From DATHKG01 sp035489435 (GTDB lineage: Bacteria; Bacteroidota; Bacteroidia; Chitinophagales; Chitinophagaceae), in the NCBI GenBank assembly GCA_035489435.1, contig DATHKG010000060.1: a stretch of 64,000 bases of DNA; one strand, given 5' to 3'. The position numbers were made by a program, and so were the translations under genes. Below the pieces are notes generated by a model that saw only the letters and a list, made by a program, of their open reading frames with translations, made no database searches and had not been told where the DNA came from. Shown here one piece after another: positions 44,106-52,759 of this stretch. Numbering within the stretch: the first letter of the stretch is position 1; every line of letters begins with the position of its first letter.

Positions 44106-44528
44106 ATGCTTTGTATGTCCATAAATATAAAAGCCGAAAGGCAGATTAAGGAAATCAATGAAGAATTTACTGGTAAGTTTCCATTTTTGAAACTTGAGTT
44201 TTACCGCCGGGCTGAATTGCAACAGGAGAGGTATACAGCAGATAAACTTTTACCACCGGAAAAAAAGTTGAAAGATGTTTGGGTTTCGAAAAAAGAAGAA
44301 GGCAAGCTTGAAGTACCGGGAAATATGACTGTGCTTCAATTGGAAAAAATTTTGATAGATCGTTATGGTTTAGCCACGCAGGTTTTTAGAAAATCGGGAA
44401 GAGTCTGGCTACAGACTATCAGGACAGACAGCTGGACGCTTGATCATCAAAATGAACATGGCCGTGAAATTACAGATGCCGCCGTAATAAACACAATAGA
44501 AGACTATGATTTGAACCCCGGCAACTAA
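44106..44528 (+). CDS. Hypothetical cytoplasmic protein of the YceI operon
   Basis: A 140-residue, mostly charged protein (alternative start at Met4, 44115). Segments: INEEFTGKFPFLKLEFYRRA, LLPPEKKLKDVWVSKKEEGK, MTVLQLEKILIDRYGLATQV and SGRVWLQTIRTDSWTLDHQN. There is no signal or membrane part. I do not recognise the family. It starts 10 bp after the second YceI gene, so it is probably cotranscribed, and is convergent with the receiver-Crp gene across a 23-bp repeat array. Confidence 0.7.
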   Translation: MLCMSINIKAERQIKEINEEFTGKFPFLKLEFYRRAELQQERYTADKLLPPEKKLKDVWVSKKEEGKLEVPGNMTVLQLEKILIDRYGLATQVFRKSGRVWLQTIRTDSWTLDHQNEHGREITDAAVINTIEDYDLNPGN

Positions 44529-44643
44529 GAAGGAAGATCGTCCGCCTTTACGAAGGAAGTTCTTTCAACTTTAAGAAGGAAGATCTTCCAGCTTTTCGAA
44601 GGAAGTTCATTCAACTTTAACCAGGAAGATCTTCCAGCTTTTT
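44529..44643. repeat. 23-bp tandem array, five units in an A-B-A-B-A pattern
   Basis: Five consecutive 23-bp units: 44529-44551, 44552-44574, 44575-44597, 44598-44620 and 44621-44643. Units 1, 3 and 5 carry AGGAAGATCkTCC, and units 2 and 4 carry AGGAAGTTCwTTC, so a 46-bp higher-order period is visible. Unit 5 and the end of unit 4 lie inside the last codons of the receiver-Crp gene, encoding KKLEDLPG and its stop. The array therefore looks like copies of that gene's 3' edge. Confidence 0.88.
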
Positions 44644-45675
44644 AAGATTTAAGATCCGGATTTTTCCATCCCTGATTTCGATCAGTTTTTCAGTTTTGAA
44701 GTCACTCAATGTCCTGATCAGCGATTCGGTTGCAGTTCCTACATATTGAGCGATGTCTTCCCGTGAAATGTCAAGTATCTCTTTGTTATCCGGACTGATA
44801 TGAAATTTTTGATGAATGGATACGAGTGCTGTCGCAACTCTTTTGCGCAACGAATCGTAGGCGAGATGAAGTAATCTCTCTTCTTTTTCCGCTACATCGA
44901 CAGATATCAGCCTGATGAATTTTTTAGTGATGGTTATATCATTGTACACAGCCTGGAGAAAATCATCTTTAGGTATCACGTATAATTCGGCATCTTCCAA
45001 TACCTCGGCTATGTCATCATAGTTTTTGTTTTCGAGTAAAGGGAGATGGCCGATATAATCACCCTTATCATAGAGATTGGTTATATATTCTTTTCCATCA
45101 CTGTGCCTTTTGAATGTTTTTATTTTTCCCGACTGAAGATAATAGAGATATTTCGGTCTTTTACCCGCGTTATAAATCAACATTTTTTTGCTGAATGATT
45201 CCGATTCATATTGCGTTGGATCAAGTGGAAATAATCCTGATGTGCTAAGATCCTTCATCAGTTCGTTGGCACCTTTTTCGCCCGGGACATAGTTAGACTT
45301 TATCAGTTCAATCTTCTTAAACCTTATATCGATAGCGCGCAGCAATTCAAGGTCATCAAAAGGCTTTGTGATATAATCATCTGCTCCGAGTTCCATTCCT
45401 TTCCTGAAGTCGGGTCTTTCTGTTTTTGCTGTAAGAAAAATAAAAGGGATATGCTCAGTTAAGGGATTGTTTTTTAACAGGTGCAACACACCATAACCAT
45501 CGAGCTCAGGCATCATGATATCACAAACAATCAGATCAGGTAATTCTTTCAAAGCCAGCTCTACCCCTCTTTTTCCATTTTCGGCAGTTTGTACATTAAA
45601 GCCGGCAAGTGTAAGGATCTCTGCAGTATTTTCCCTGATTTCCGTATTGTCGTCGATTACAAGTAAGTTTTTCAT
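44617..45675 (-). CDS. Receiver-Crp fusion transcriptional regulator
   Basis: A 352-residue regulator. Residues 1-120 are a receiver (NLLVIDDNTEIR, CDIMMPELDGYGVL with Asp52, FLTAKTERPDF, Lys in ADDYITKPFDDLE). From about residue 150 a cNMP-binding-like beta-barrel follows (MLIYNAGKRPKYLYYLQSGK, DKGDYIGHLPLLENKNYDDI), then a Crp-type helix-turn-helix (DISREDIAQYVGTATESLIR, TLSDFKTEKLIEIRDGKIRI). The phosphorylation switch thus controls a Crp output instead of an OmpR or LuxR one. The kinase gene ends within its start (4-bp overlap), so they form one two-component system. A target could be the neighbouring redox operons; not proven. Confidence 0.93.
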   Translation of the reverse strand: MKNLLVIDDNTEIRENTAEILTLAGFNVQTAENGKRGVELALKELPDLIVCDIMMPELDGYGVLHLLKNNPLTEHIPFIFLTAKTERPDFRKGMELGADDYITKPFDDLELLRAIDIRFKKIELIKSNYVPGEKGANELMKDLSTSGLFPLDPTQYESESFSKKMLIYNAGKRPKYLYYLQSGKIKTFKRHSDGKEYITNLYDKGDYIGHLPLLENKNYDDIAEVLEDAELYVIPKDDFLQAVYNDITITKKFIRLISVDVAEKEERLLHLAYDSLRKRVATALVSIHQKFHISPDNKEILDISREDIAQYVGTATESLIRTLSDFKTEKLIEIRDGKIRILNLKKLEDLPG

Positions 45676-46922
45676 TGAGATATAATTTCTGACTGAAGTG
45701 CGGGTAAACTAATAGTAAAAGTTGTTCCGCTTCCCAACTCACTTTCAACAGTTACAGTTCCATTTAGCAGGTCTGCATAACGTTTAACAATATGTAAGCC
45801 AAGCCCGGTTCCTTCTATATTCACTGCGTTTTTTGCCCTGTAGAAACTTGTGAACATATTGGGAAGATCATCAGCCGGTATTCCGATACCCTGGTCCTTC
45901 ACAGATATGATTAACCGGTTTTTTTCGAAAAGAGCCTGTAGTTGTATAATAGCTGTCTCTCCTGAAAATTTAACCGCATTACTCAGCAGATTAATGAGAA
46001 TGTTTTTCAATAACTTTTTGTCGGTGTTAAAAACCATTTTGTCGACCGTTTCTATTTTTATAACCTGGTCTGCTTTTACAATCGCCTTTAACTCATCGGC
46101 TGTTTCTTCCAGGAAAGCGTTCACTTCAAATGGTTCGGAATGAGCAGAAATTTTGCCCTCACTCAACTTACCAAGAGATAGAAAGTCTTCAAGTAGGTCG
46201 TTAAGGTGCTTAACAGAATCTTTTATTTTTTTTATATGACGGTCGCGTTTATGCTGCTCATCGGTTTGAGTATATTTTCCAAGCAACGCCGCGGAAGACA
46301 AGACAGTGGTAAGCGGTGTACGAAATTCGTGCGATGCCATCGACACGAAACTGCTTTTTATTTCATTGAGCTCTTTTTCTTTGCTCAGGGCCTCGCTCAG
46401 TTCAAGTTGAGACTCTTCGAGTTTTTCCAAAGCTTCCTGCAGGATCAAAGTTCTTTCTTCAACCTTTGCTTCTAATTGTGCGTTCAATCGCCGCATATCA
46501 ATAGTCAGTTGCTCCAGTTCCTTTTTTTGGACAAGGAGATTGTTTTCTATTTTTTTCCGCTGCGTGATGTCTACCACAAAGGCGATCACAAATCTTTCCT
46601 GCTCCCTGCTATAATAACTGAGGCTAACTTCTACTGGTATTTCCGAATCGTCTTTCCGTTTTCCATATAGGTCCCTTCCATGACCCATCACACGGTTTTG
46701 AGGATTATCAGAAAAACTCTCCCTTACAGCTACGTGATGTTCCCGGACCCTGCGGGGAAGCAATGTTTCAATGGGTCTGCCGATTAGCTCTTCGGCAACA
46801 TATCCAAACATCCTTTGAGCTGCGGGATTAACCAAAACAATGTTCCCGATTCCATTTGTAAGAATTATACCTTCAGTTGCATTTTCAAAAAGAGAGATAA
46901 GACGTGAGGGATCCGTGGTCAT
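45672..46922 (-). CDS. PAS-domain sensor histidine kinase
   Basis: The TTG-started frame reaches 46955, but the ATG at 46922 is preferred, giving 416 residues. A PAS domain comes first (LISLFENATEGIILTNGIGN, then MFGYVAEELIGRPIE), followed by PAC, a coiled coil (LEQLTIDMRRLNAQLEAKVE) and the HisKA domain with the phosphorylated His in VSMASHEFRTPLTTVL. The HATPase_c domain has N, G1 and G2 boxes (NILINLLSNAVKF, VKDQGIGIPADDL, GTGLGLHIVKRY). No membrane segment is visible, so it is probably a cytosolic redox or ligand sensor. It overlaps the receiver-Crp gene by 4 bp and is its cognate kinase. Confidence 0.94.
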   Translation of the reverse strand: MTTDPSRLISLFENATEGIILTNGIGNIVLVNPAAQRMFGYVAEELIGRPIETLLPRRVREHHVAVRESFSDNPQNRVMGHGRDLYGKRKDDSEIPVEVSLSYYSREQERFVIAFVVDITQRKKIENNLLVQKKELEQLTIDMRRLNAQLEAKVEERTLILQEALEKLEESQLELSEALSKEKELNEIKSSFVSMASHEFRTPLTTVLSSAALLGKYTQTDEQHKRDRHIKKIKDSVKHLNDLLEDFLSLGKLSEGKISAHSEPFEVNAFLEETADELKAIVKADQVIKIETVDKMVFNTDKKLLKNILINLLSNAVKFSGETAIIQLQALFEKNRLIISVKDQGIGIPADDLPNMFTSFYRAKNAVNIEGTGLGLHIVKRYADLLNGTVTVESELGSGTTFTISLPALQSEIISQ

Positions 46923-46970
46923 AGGTTTACAATCAATATCTCTCAAATTACGCAAATCTCACCGAGATAC

Positions 46971-47003
46971 ACTCACCACTTACCGCTCACAACTCACCAC
47001 TTA
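46971..47003. repeat. 12-bp repeat at 21-bp spacing
   Basis: ACTCACCACTTA occurs twice (46971-46982, 46992-47003) with a fixed 21-bp period, just before the kinase operon and next to the end of the phosphatase gene. Confidence 0.6.
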
Positions 47004-47007
47004 TTTT

Positions 47008-48123
47008 TCAACGTTTAAACCCAAACGCGCCAAGCATTTTGTCAAAGATTGATGCATTTTCATAAATCCCTATAAAGCTTTCTGCTCCGGGTCCGTAAGC
47101 AAACACGGGGATCATTACACCTGTATGTCCATTAGTGGTAAATTTTGCTTCTAATGTTCCCGCTTTTATATCACCATTTGTCAATGTCAACCCGCCCGTT
47201 TCATGGTCGCCGGTAACAATCACAAGTGTATTTCCATCTCTTTGCGCGAAATCCAGGGCGGCGCCGACAGCTTTGTCAAAATCAATCAGTTCAGATGTCA
47301 GGTAGGCGGCATCGTTAGCATGAGATCCCCAGTCAATCTGTGAGCCTTCGACCATAAGGAAAAAGCCTTTTGGGTTTTTGTTGAGAATATTTATAGCGGT
47401 TTGTGTGTTTTGCACGAGCTGGGGGCCTCTTCCGTCAAGCATTCTTATTGGTTCTGCATCTGCCGTGAATCCTGCAAGTTTTCCGGATGAAATTTTAGTT
47501 ATCTCGGTTATTGATTCAACTACCTGGTAGCTACGCTTTCTAAGACTATCCAATAAATTTTTTCCGTCTTTTCTTTGCGCAAAATGATTTTTTCCGCCCC
47601 CAATAAAAACGTCGATATCCGTTTTCAAAAAATCGTTTGCAATATCCTCTCCCAATGTTCTTGATGACTGATGAGCAATGAAAGAAGCGGGTGTTGCATG
47701 TGTAATGGAACAGGTTGTTACCATACCTGTAGCAAAATTGTAACTTTCTGCGATTTCGAGAATCGTTGGTTTAACAACCCCGGTTGCATCTAAACCGATG
47801 GACCCGTTATTTGTTTTAGCGCCAGTCGAAAAGGCAGTTGCCCCTGCTCCTGAATCAGTTACATATTGGTCGGCGGACTGACTTTTGTGAAAGCCTATAG
47901 CCGTAAAGCGTTCAATATTGAGTTTGCCTTTGTTAGCTGTCAGTCCCGCGAAAATCTGTGCGGTTCCCATACCGTCGCCAATCATTAGTATGATCTTCGT
48001 GGGCTTGCCCGGTTTCACCTTGGAGGGGAAATCAGAAGATTGGGCGCTTTCTTCCCTTTTATTACAAAAGATGAGAAAAAAAGATAAAAGTCCGCATACT
48101 AAAATGGCTATTCTGACGTTCAT
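47008..48123 (-). CDS. Alkaline phosphatase (PhoA family), exported
   Basis: A 371-residue enzyme with a hydrophobic signal (IAILVCGLLSFFLIFC) and a possible weak lipobox at Cys20. Catalytic elements: LMIGDGMGTAQ (metal Asp50), QYVTDSGAGATAFSTGAKTN with nucleophile Ser91, SITHATPASFIAHQSSR, VEGSQIDWGSHANDAAY and IVTGDHETGGLT (metal His and Asp). It is short for PhoA, but all metal-site motifs are there. It hydrolyses phosphate monoesters outside the cytoplasm and supports phosphate scavenging. It is monocistronic and diverges from the DUF1624 gene. No Pho box was located. Confidence 0.94.
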   Translation of the reverse strand: MNVRIAILVCGLLSFFLIFCNKREESAQSSDFPSKVKPGKPTKIILMIGDGMGTAQIFAGLTANKGKLNIERFTAIGFHKSQSADQYVTDSGAGATAFSTGAKTNNGSIGLDATGVVKPTILEIAESYNFATGMVTTCSITHATPASFIAHQSSRTLGEDIANDFLKTDIDVFIGGGKNHFAQRKDGKNLLDSLRKRSYQVVESITEITKISSGKLAGFTADAEPIRMLDGRGPQLVQNTQTAINILNKNPKGFFLMVEGSQIDWGSHANDAAYLTSELIDFDKAVGAALDFAQRDGNTLVIVTGDHETGGLTLTNGDIKAGTLEAKFTTNGHTGVMIPVFAYGPGAESFIGIYENASIFDKMLGAFGFKR

Positions 48124-48311
48124 TCGAACAAAGTATCAATAATATCAGGTTTTTGCAAGTTTTTATAAGGGTTTTCCTGTAATTGTTCTCCCGCAGCATC
48201 TCCCGACACCTCTCAATATTTTTGAAATCTTGTTGTAATCTTCGTGGTGTCGTGGCTGGTAGGTTTATGCTGAAGTTTGGAAAGTGACTTATATTTCCTG
48301 AAAATCTGTTC

Positions 48312-49511
48312 ATGACCTTTTCAAATGAAAAAAATCTGACTGCTCATCGCTTATCATCGATTGATGCGCTGAGGGGGCTGGTGATGATTATCATGGCACT
48401 CGATCACTCTCGTGAAATGTTTCATAGTGCTGCTTTCACCAGTGATCCGGTGGATATGGCTACAACAACCCCGGTACTTTTTTTCACCAGGTGGATCACG
48501 CATTTTTGCGCGCCGGTATTTGTATTTCTTTCCGGTACTTCCATTTATTTACAATCTCTACGCAAAACCAAAAAGGAGTTATCTGCATTTCTGGTGAAAC
48601 GCGGGCTTTGGCTGATCGTTGTTGACCTGGTGATCATGAGCTTCGGGGTTACATTTGATTTACACTTCGGACTCATCATATTGCAGGTAATCTGGGCTAT
48701 GGGAATCAGTATGATCATCCTCGCAGCTGGTATCTGGCTGCCCTTCCCAATATTGGCCGCGTTGGGCCTGGTAATTGTGTTTGGACACAATTCCCTCGAC
48801 TTTTTGGAAAAATCCTCATCATCACCTCCCTCCGTCTTCTATAATTTGATACATAGTCCGGCCATGCTTCCCATAGCAGAAGGACATTTTCTCGGTATAT
48901 TTTATCCGTTTGTTCCCTGGACAGGCGTGATGTTGATCGGATATGCTTTTGGGAAAATCTATACCGGCGGAATCAATGGTACAGTTAAACCAACAACTGC
49001 GGGATATATAGGATTCGGTGCTATTTTACTTTTCATTATTTTGCGATATACCAATGTCTATGGAGATCCATTGCTTTGGACAACGCAAAGAACCACCGGG
49101 TTCACGATTCTTTCTTTTCTTAATACACAGAAGTATCCCCCTTCATTACTGTATCTATGCATGACGCTGGGACCAGCCCTGGTGTTCTTAAGTATTATGG
49201 ACAAATTTCCGCAGAAGGTTATTTCAGTAATGACGGTTTATGGGCGCGTACCTTTTTTCTATTATATACTTCATTTTTATATTTTGCATTCGTTAACCGC
49301 GATAATGTTCCTCGCGCGCGGACATTCAATTAAAGAAGGAATAGACGGGCTGCCTTCGTTTCCCTTTCACTTCATTGTACCAGGGGAAGGACTTTCTCTT
49401 TTGGCCGCTTATGGAATGTGGATACTTGTGGTGGCGGGATTATATCCGCTTTGCCGGTGGTTTGGTCTTTATAAGCAAACGCACAGGCAGTGGTGGTTAA
49501 GCTATGTATAG
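48312..49511 (+). CDS. DUF1624 / heparan-alpha-glucosaminide N-acetyltransferase-like membrane protein
   Basis: A 399-residue polytopic protein. The N-terminus RLSSIDALRGLVMIIMALDH, with its early LRG and the HSRE/DH pair, is the mark of the family. About ten hydrophobic segments follow (FVFLSGTSIYLQ, LIVVDLVIMSFGVTFDLHFG, LIILQVIWAMGISMIILAAG, PWTGVMLIGYAFGKIY, VPFFYYILHFYILHSL). Related enzymes move acetyl groups across membranes to amino sugars; bacterial DUF1624 members are untested. It is monocistronic, ending near a 17-bp inverted repeat. Function is inferred from family only. Confidence 0.88.
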   Translation: MTFSNEKNLTAHRLSSIDALRGLVMIIMALDHSREMFHSAAFTSDPVDMATTTPVLFFTRWITHFCAPVFVFLSGTSIYLQSLRKTKKELSAFLVKRGLWLIVVDLVIMSFGVTFDLHFGLIILQVIWAMGISMIILAAGIWLPFPILAALGLVIVFGHNSLDFLEKSSSSPPSVFYNLIHSPAMLPIAEGHFLGIFYPFVPWTGVMLIGYAFGKIYTGGINGTVKPTTAGYIGFGAILLFIILRYTNVYGDPLLWTTQRTTGFTILSFLNTQKYPPSLLYLCMTLGPALVFLSIMDKFPQKVISVMTVYGRVPFFYYILHFYILHSLTAIMFLARGHSIKEGIDGLPSFPFHFIVPGEGLSLLAAYGMWILVVAGLYPLCRWFGLYKQTHRQWWLSYV

Positions 49512-49526
49512 ATAGTTAATATTGTA

Positions 49527-49565
49527 TGTTGCGAATGATCATTTAACCAATGATCATTCGCAACA
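49527..49565. terminator. 17-bp perfect inverted repeat between convergent genes
   Basis: The arms 49527-49543 and 49549-49565 are fully complementary (17 bp, 5-nt loop TAACC), with GATCATT repeated inside. It lies between the ends of two convergent genes, 16 and 5 bp away. There is no T-run, but the position suggests a bidirectional transcript end. Confidence 0.7.
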
Positions 49566-49569
49566 TTGA

Positions 49570-49980
49570 TTATTGATTCCTGGGAAATACTAATGACATT
49601 GATGCCAGTAAAACATAAGGAACCGCAATCATGATCATCGAAATAAGAAGGTCACGTTTTTTGTTTGGATTGTTGTTCCATGCCGCTTCATATTTGCTCA
49701 TGATCTTTTGATCTTTTTCATTCACAATAAATATGCGGTGAAAGATCATCGCTGTGAGCAAGTAAACGCACAGTGCAAATATCATAGCTCCGTCTTTTGA
49801 AGTGAACCATGAATGTTTTACTGTCCGTAAATACATTGCCTGGAAGAATAATATCCATCCTCCGGTTGAAAAAGATAACAGGTACATTGCCTGGAAACGA
49901 GATAATAATTCACCTGAATGATAACTTCGTTGATAGCAATGATTGTAGATGTTGAAGTACAAATACTCTAAGGGTTTCAA
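49570..49980 (-). CDS. Small hypothetical membrane protein
   Basis: A 136-residue protein with three hydrophobic segments (FQAMYLLSFSTGGWILFFQA, AMIFALCVYLLTAMIFHRIF, LLISMIMIAVPYVLLASMSL). The N-terminal MKPLEYLYFNIYNHCYQRSY has many Tyr and precedes the membrane. I do not recognise a named family, although similar small integral membrane proteins are widespread in Bacteroidota. It is a single-gene unit and convergent with the DUF1624 gene. Confidence 0.7.
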   Translation of the reverse strand: MKPLEYLYFNIYNHCYQRSYHSGELLSRFQAMYLLSFSTGGWILFFQAMYLRTVKHSWFTSKDGAMIFALCVYLLTAMIFHRIFIVNEKDQKIMSKYEAAWNNNPNKKRDLLISMIMIAVPYVLLASMSLVFPRNQ

Positions 49981-50148
49981 GGGTTTGGGGTTTAGGGTTA
50001 CGGATTGATGGCTATTAAACGCTTTTTTACTTCAAACACATACAAGCATAGCCCGATTAATTATCAAATACGGGTGGTTTCATTGGTAATCAATAACTAA
50101 AATCACTTATTTTTTTTAGGTTTCCCAAATTAGGAACAACAGTCGCCT

Positions 50149-52524
50149 TTATTCACTCCTTAAATTCCTGATTGGATTTAATTTTGCAGCGGCCAGGGTT
50201 TGAAAACTAACCGTAATACAGGCTATAAAAATGACTAATATTCCAACTAATATAAATACCCACCACTCGATTTCTGTACGATAAGCATATTGCTGCAACC
50301 ATCTATAAGTTAATATCCAGGCGATTGGTATGGCTATCAGAATACCTAATATAACAAGACGAATAAAATCTGCTGTCAGCAGCGTGGCAATTGAAGAAAG
50401 ACCGGCACCTAATACTTTTCGTATGCCAATCTCTTTTATTCTTCTTTCAGCCGAATAAATGGTAAGGCCGAATAAGCCTAAGCAACCTATAAAAATTGTA
50501 AGTACGGCAAATAACATGATAATGGAAGCAGTACGTTTTTCTTGTGTATAGGATTTATCTAAAGCATCGCTTAAGAATGTAAATCGGAATGGTATATCAG
50601 GTTCAAATTGGTAATATACCTTCTCTATTTGTTTTATCAAGTTTTCTGAATTGCCTTTTTGTGTTTTTACAAACATGTTCGAGTAACCTTGTTGTGACTG
50701 ATACCTGAAAATGAATGGTTCAATTCCTGATTTCAAAGGCCGGAAGTGGAAGTCTTTTACTACACCTATCACCTTGCCCTTTCTTCCCTGGAATGTAATT
50801 GGCCTGTTCATCACCTCCTTAATTGTTAACCTCATGCTTTTTGCAGCAGAAGCATTAATAATATAACAAGCTGTGTCCTCTTCCCATTTCCTGGAAAAAT
50901 TGGACCCGCTTAAAAGCTCCAGCCCAAGTACCGGGATAAAGCCTTGATCTATGTTGGCATAAGTCGCAAGTATCCTGTTTTCGCCGGGCATGCCTTTCCA
51001 CTCAAGATATCCTGAATTAGTGTCATCTACCATGGAGATAGTTGATGGTGCGGTCCTGATCACACCTGGCAGTTTTTCAAGTTCATCCTGGAACAATGTT
51101 GGATTGGATTTGAGTTGGCCGGTGAGACGCAGATTTATCAATTGTTCTTTATAGAAACCAAGATCTTTTTGCCTGATATAATTCAATTGCCTGTATATAA
51201 AAAAAGTACAGGTAATCAGCGTAACCGAGATAGCAAACTGGCCAACAACCAGTATCTGTCTGAACAGTTTGCCCGAACGGTTAATCCATGACTTGCTTAT
51301 TACCATTACCGGGCTGAATGCGGACAATATTAGTGCGGGGTATAAGCCGGCAAATAAACCGGCAAGGAATATGAATGTAAAATATGTAATCAACACAGTT
51401 GAACTTGAGAGGCTTTCATAGAATACATCACCGGTGAATATGCTCAGCCAACCACGGGATGCAGTTACGAAAATAAGTGCAAGCAGACCTGCAAACATTG
51501 AAGTAATTAATGATTCTCCCAGGAACTGCAGCACAAGCTCCCCACGGGATGCTCCGTTTAATTTTCGCATGCCCACTTCCATTGCTCTTTTTAATGATCT
51601 TGCTGTTGTAAGATTTATGAAATTTACAAGGGCAATAAACAGAAGAATAATCCCTGCACCGGAAAAGATGCGGACATATTTTATATCACTTCTTTTTCCC
51701 CAGTCAGTTTTGAAATGGAATTCAGATAACAGGTATTGTTCTTTAAGGGGCTGTAACTTTACTGACTCTTTTGTTGTTTCATCAATTGTTTGTAGCCTCT
51801 TTGTTAGTTTCTGTTCGTACGAAGAAATATTTGTTCCTTTTTTCAGCTGGACATAGGTATGAAACAAATTGTTTTGCCAGTTGATTGAGGCTTTGCCCGG
51901 GGCAAAGAGGTAGTTAACAGGCAGCAGGAAGTCGAACCTTATGCTTGAGTTAGCTGGTAAATTTTTGGCAATACCTGCCAGCTTAAATTTTCCGTGGTTC
52001 AAAAGCGTAAAAGTTCTGTTGAGAATTGCCGCATCAGATCGCCATTGCTCACCAAAATATTTGTCTGCCATTGCTTCGGTAATCACTATATCTTCCGGAG
52101 AAATTAAAGCTATCCGGGGATCGCCTTTAACCAGGGGAAAACTGAAAACTTCGAAGACCGAATTGTCGCTGAACTGTATCTGATTTTCTTCGTAAGTTTT
52201 ATTCCCTGCTTTTACAATATCGGTCAGCTGTGCGAACCGGACGGTATTAATAACTTCGGAATCCTCTTGTTGTAATACAGGAGCCAGGGACCCGGGCGTT
52301 GAAGCTATCCTGTAACTTCTGCCGTCCTGCATGCGAAATTCGGTTACCCGGAAAATCGAATCAATATTTTTATGAAATGTGTCGTGGTTCCATTCGTTCC
52401 AGATAAAAAGTGCAAGGATCAGGCATGCGGCCATGCTTATGGCAAGTCCGCTAATGTTTAACAATGAAAAAACTTTGTTTTTCAAAATACTACGGATTGC
52501 CAGGTTGAGATTGAAAGGCACCAT
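50149..52524 (-). CDS. ABC transporter permease, FtsX/MacB type
   Basis: A 791-residue membrane protein with two FtsX halves. The N-terminus has NLNLAIRSILKNKVFSLLNI, then the first helix and a periplasmic MacB_PCD-like domain with DSVFEVFSFPLVKGD and AMADKYFGEQW. The mid helices include NLTTARSLKRAMEVGMRKLN-like text and GLYPALILSAFSPV, a second MacB_PCD domain follows, and at the end AERRIKEIGIRKVLGAGLSS and a final pair of helices. Such large stand-alone permeases act with a separate ATPase in export of peptides or lipids. No ATPase gene lies beside it. Length and order are normal for the Bacteroidota type. Confidence 0.92.
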   Translation of the reverse strand: MVPFNLNLAIRSILKNKVFSLLNISGLAISMAACLILALFIWNEWNHDTFHKNIDSIFRVTEFRMQDGRSYRIASTPGSLAPVLQQEDSEVINTVRFAQLTDIVKAGNKTYEENQIQFSDNSVFEVFSFPLVKGDPRIALISPEDIVITEAMADKYFGEQWRSDAAILNRTFTLLNHGKFKLAGIAKNLPANSSIRFDFLLPVNYLFAPGKASINWQNNLFHTYVQLKKGTNISSYEQKLTKRLQTIDETTKESVKLQPLKEQYLLSEFHFKTDWGKRSDIKYVRIFSGAGIILLFIALVNFINLTTARSLKRAMEVGMRKLNGASRGELVLQFLGESLITSMFAGLLALIFVTASRGWLSIFTGDVFYESLSSSTVLITYFTFIFLAGLFAGLYPALILSAFSPVMVISKSWINRSGKLFRQILVVGQFAISVTLITCTFFIYRQLNYIRQKDLGFYKEQLINLRLTGQLKSNPTLFQDELEKLPGVIRTAPSTISMVDDTNSGYLEWKGMPGENRILATYANIDQGFIPVLGLELLSGSNFSRKWEEDTACYIINASAAKSMRLTIKEVMNRPITFQGRKGKVIGVVKDFHFRPLKSGIEPFIFRYQSQQGYSNMFVKTQKGNSENLIKQIEKVYYQFEPDIPFRFTFLSDALDKSYTQEKRTASIIMLFAVLTIFIGCLGLFGLTIYSAERRIKEIGIRKVLGAGLSSIATLLTADFIRLVILGILIAIPIAWILTYRWLQQYAYRTEIEWWVFILVGILVIFIACITVSFQTLAAAKLNPIRNLRSE

Positions 52525-52759
52525 TTCGTGAACCTTTTAGTTGGATTATTATTAAGTCCAACTGCTATGCCAGTTAGCGAACAGTCAGATTACCAACTCA
52601 TTTTAAACCTGGACGAATTCACAGTGTTCATTAACGAACGATTTTTTGATCGCTACTGAGCAAAGCGCACAGAATAGCCTTCGTTGGAAAAAATGCGGTA
52701 TTCGTCGATCTTATTTTGTTAGTCCCTGCGATTTGTTTCCTTTTGAGCTATAAAAATAA

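Noticed and set aside
46923..46955. TTG start of the histidine kinase
   Set aside because: The ATG at 46922 is standard and keeps the PAS domain whole.
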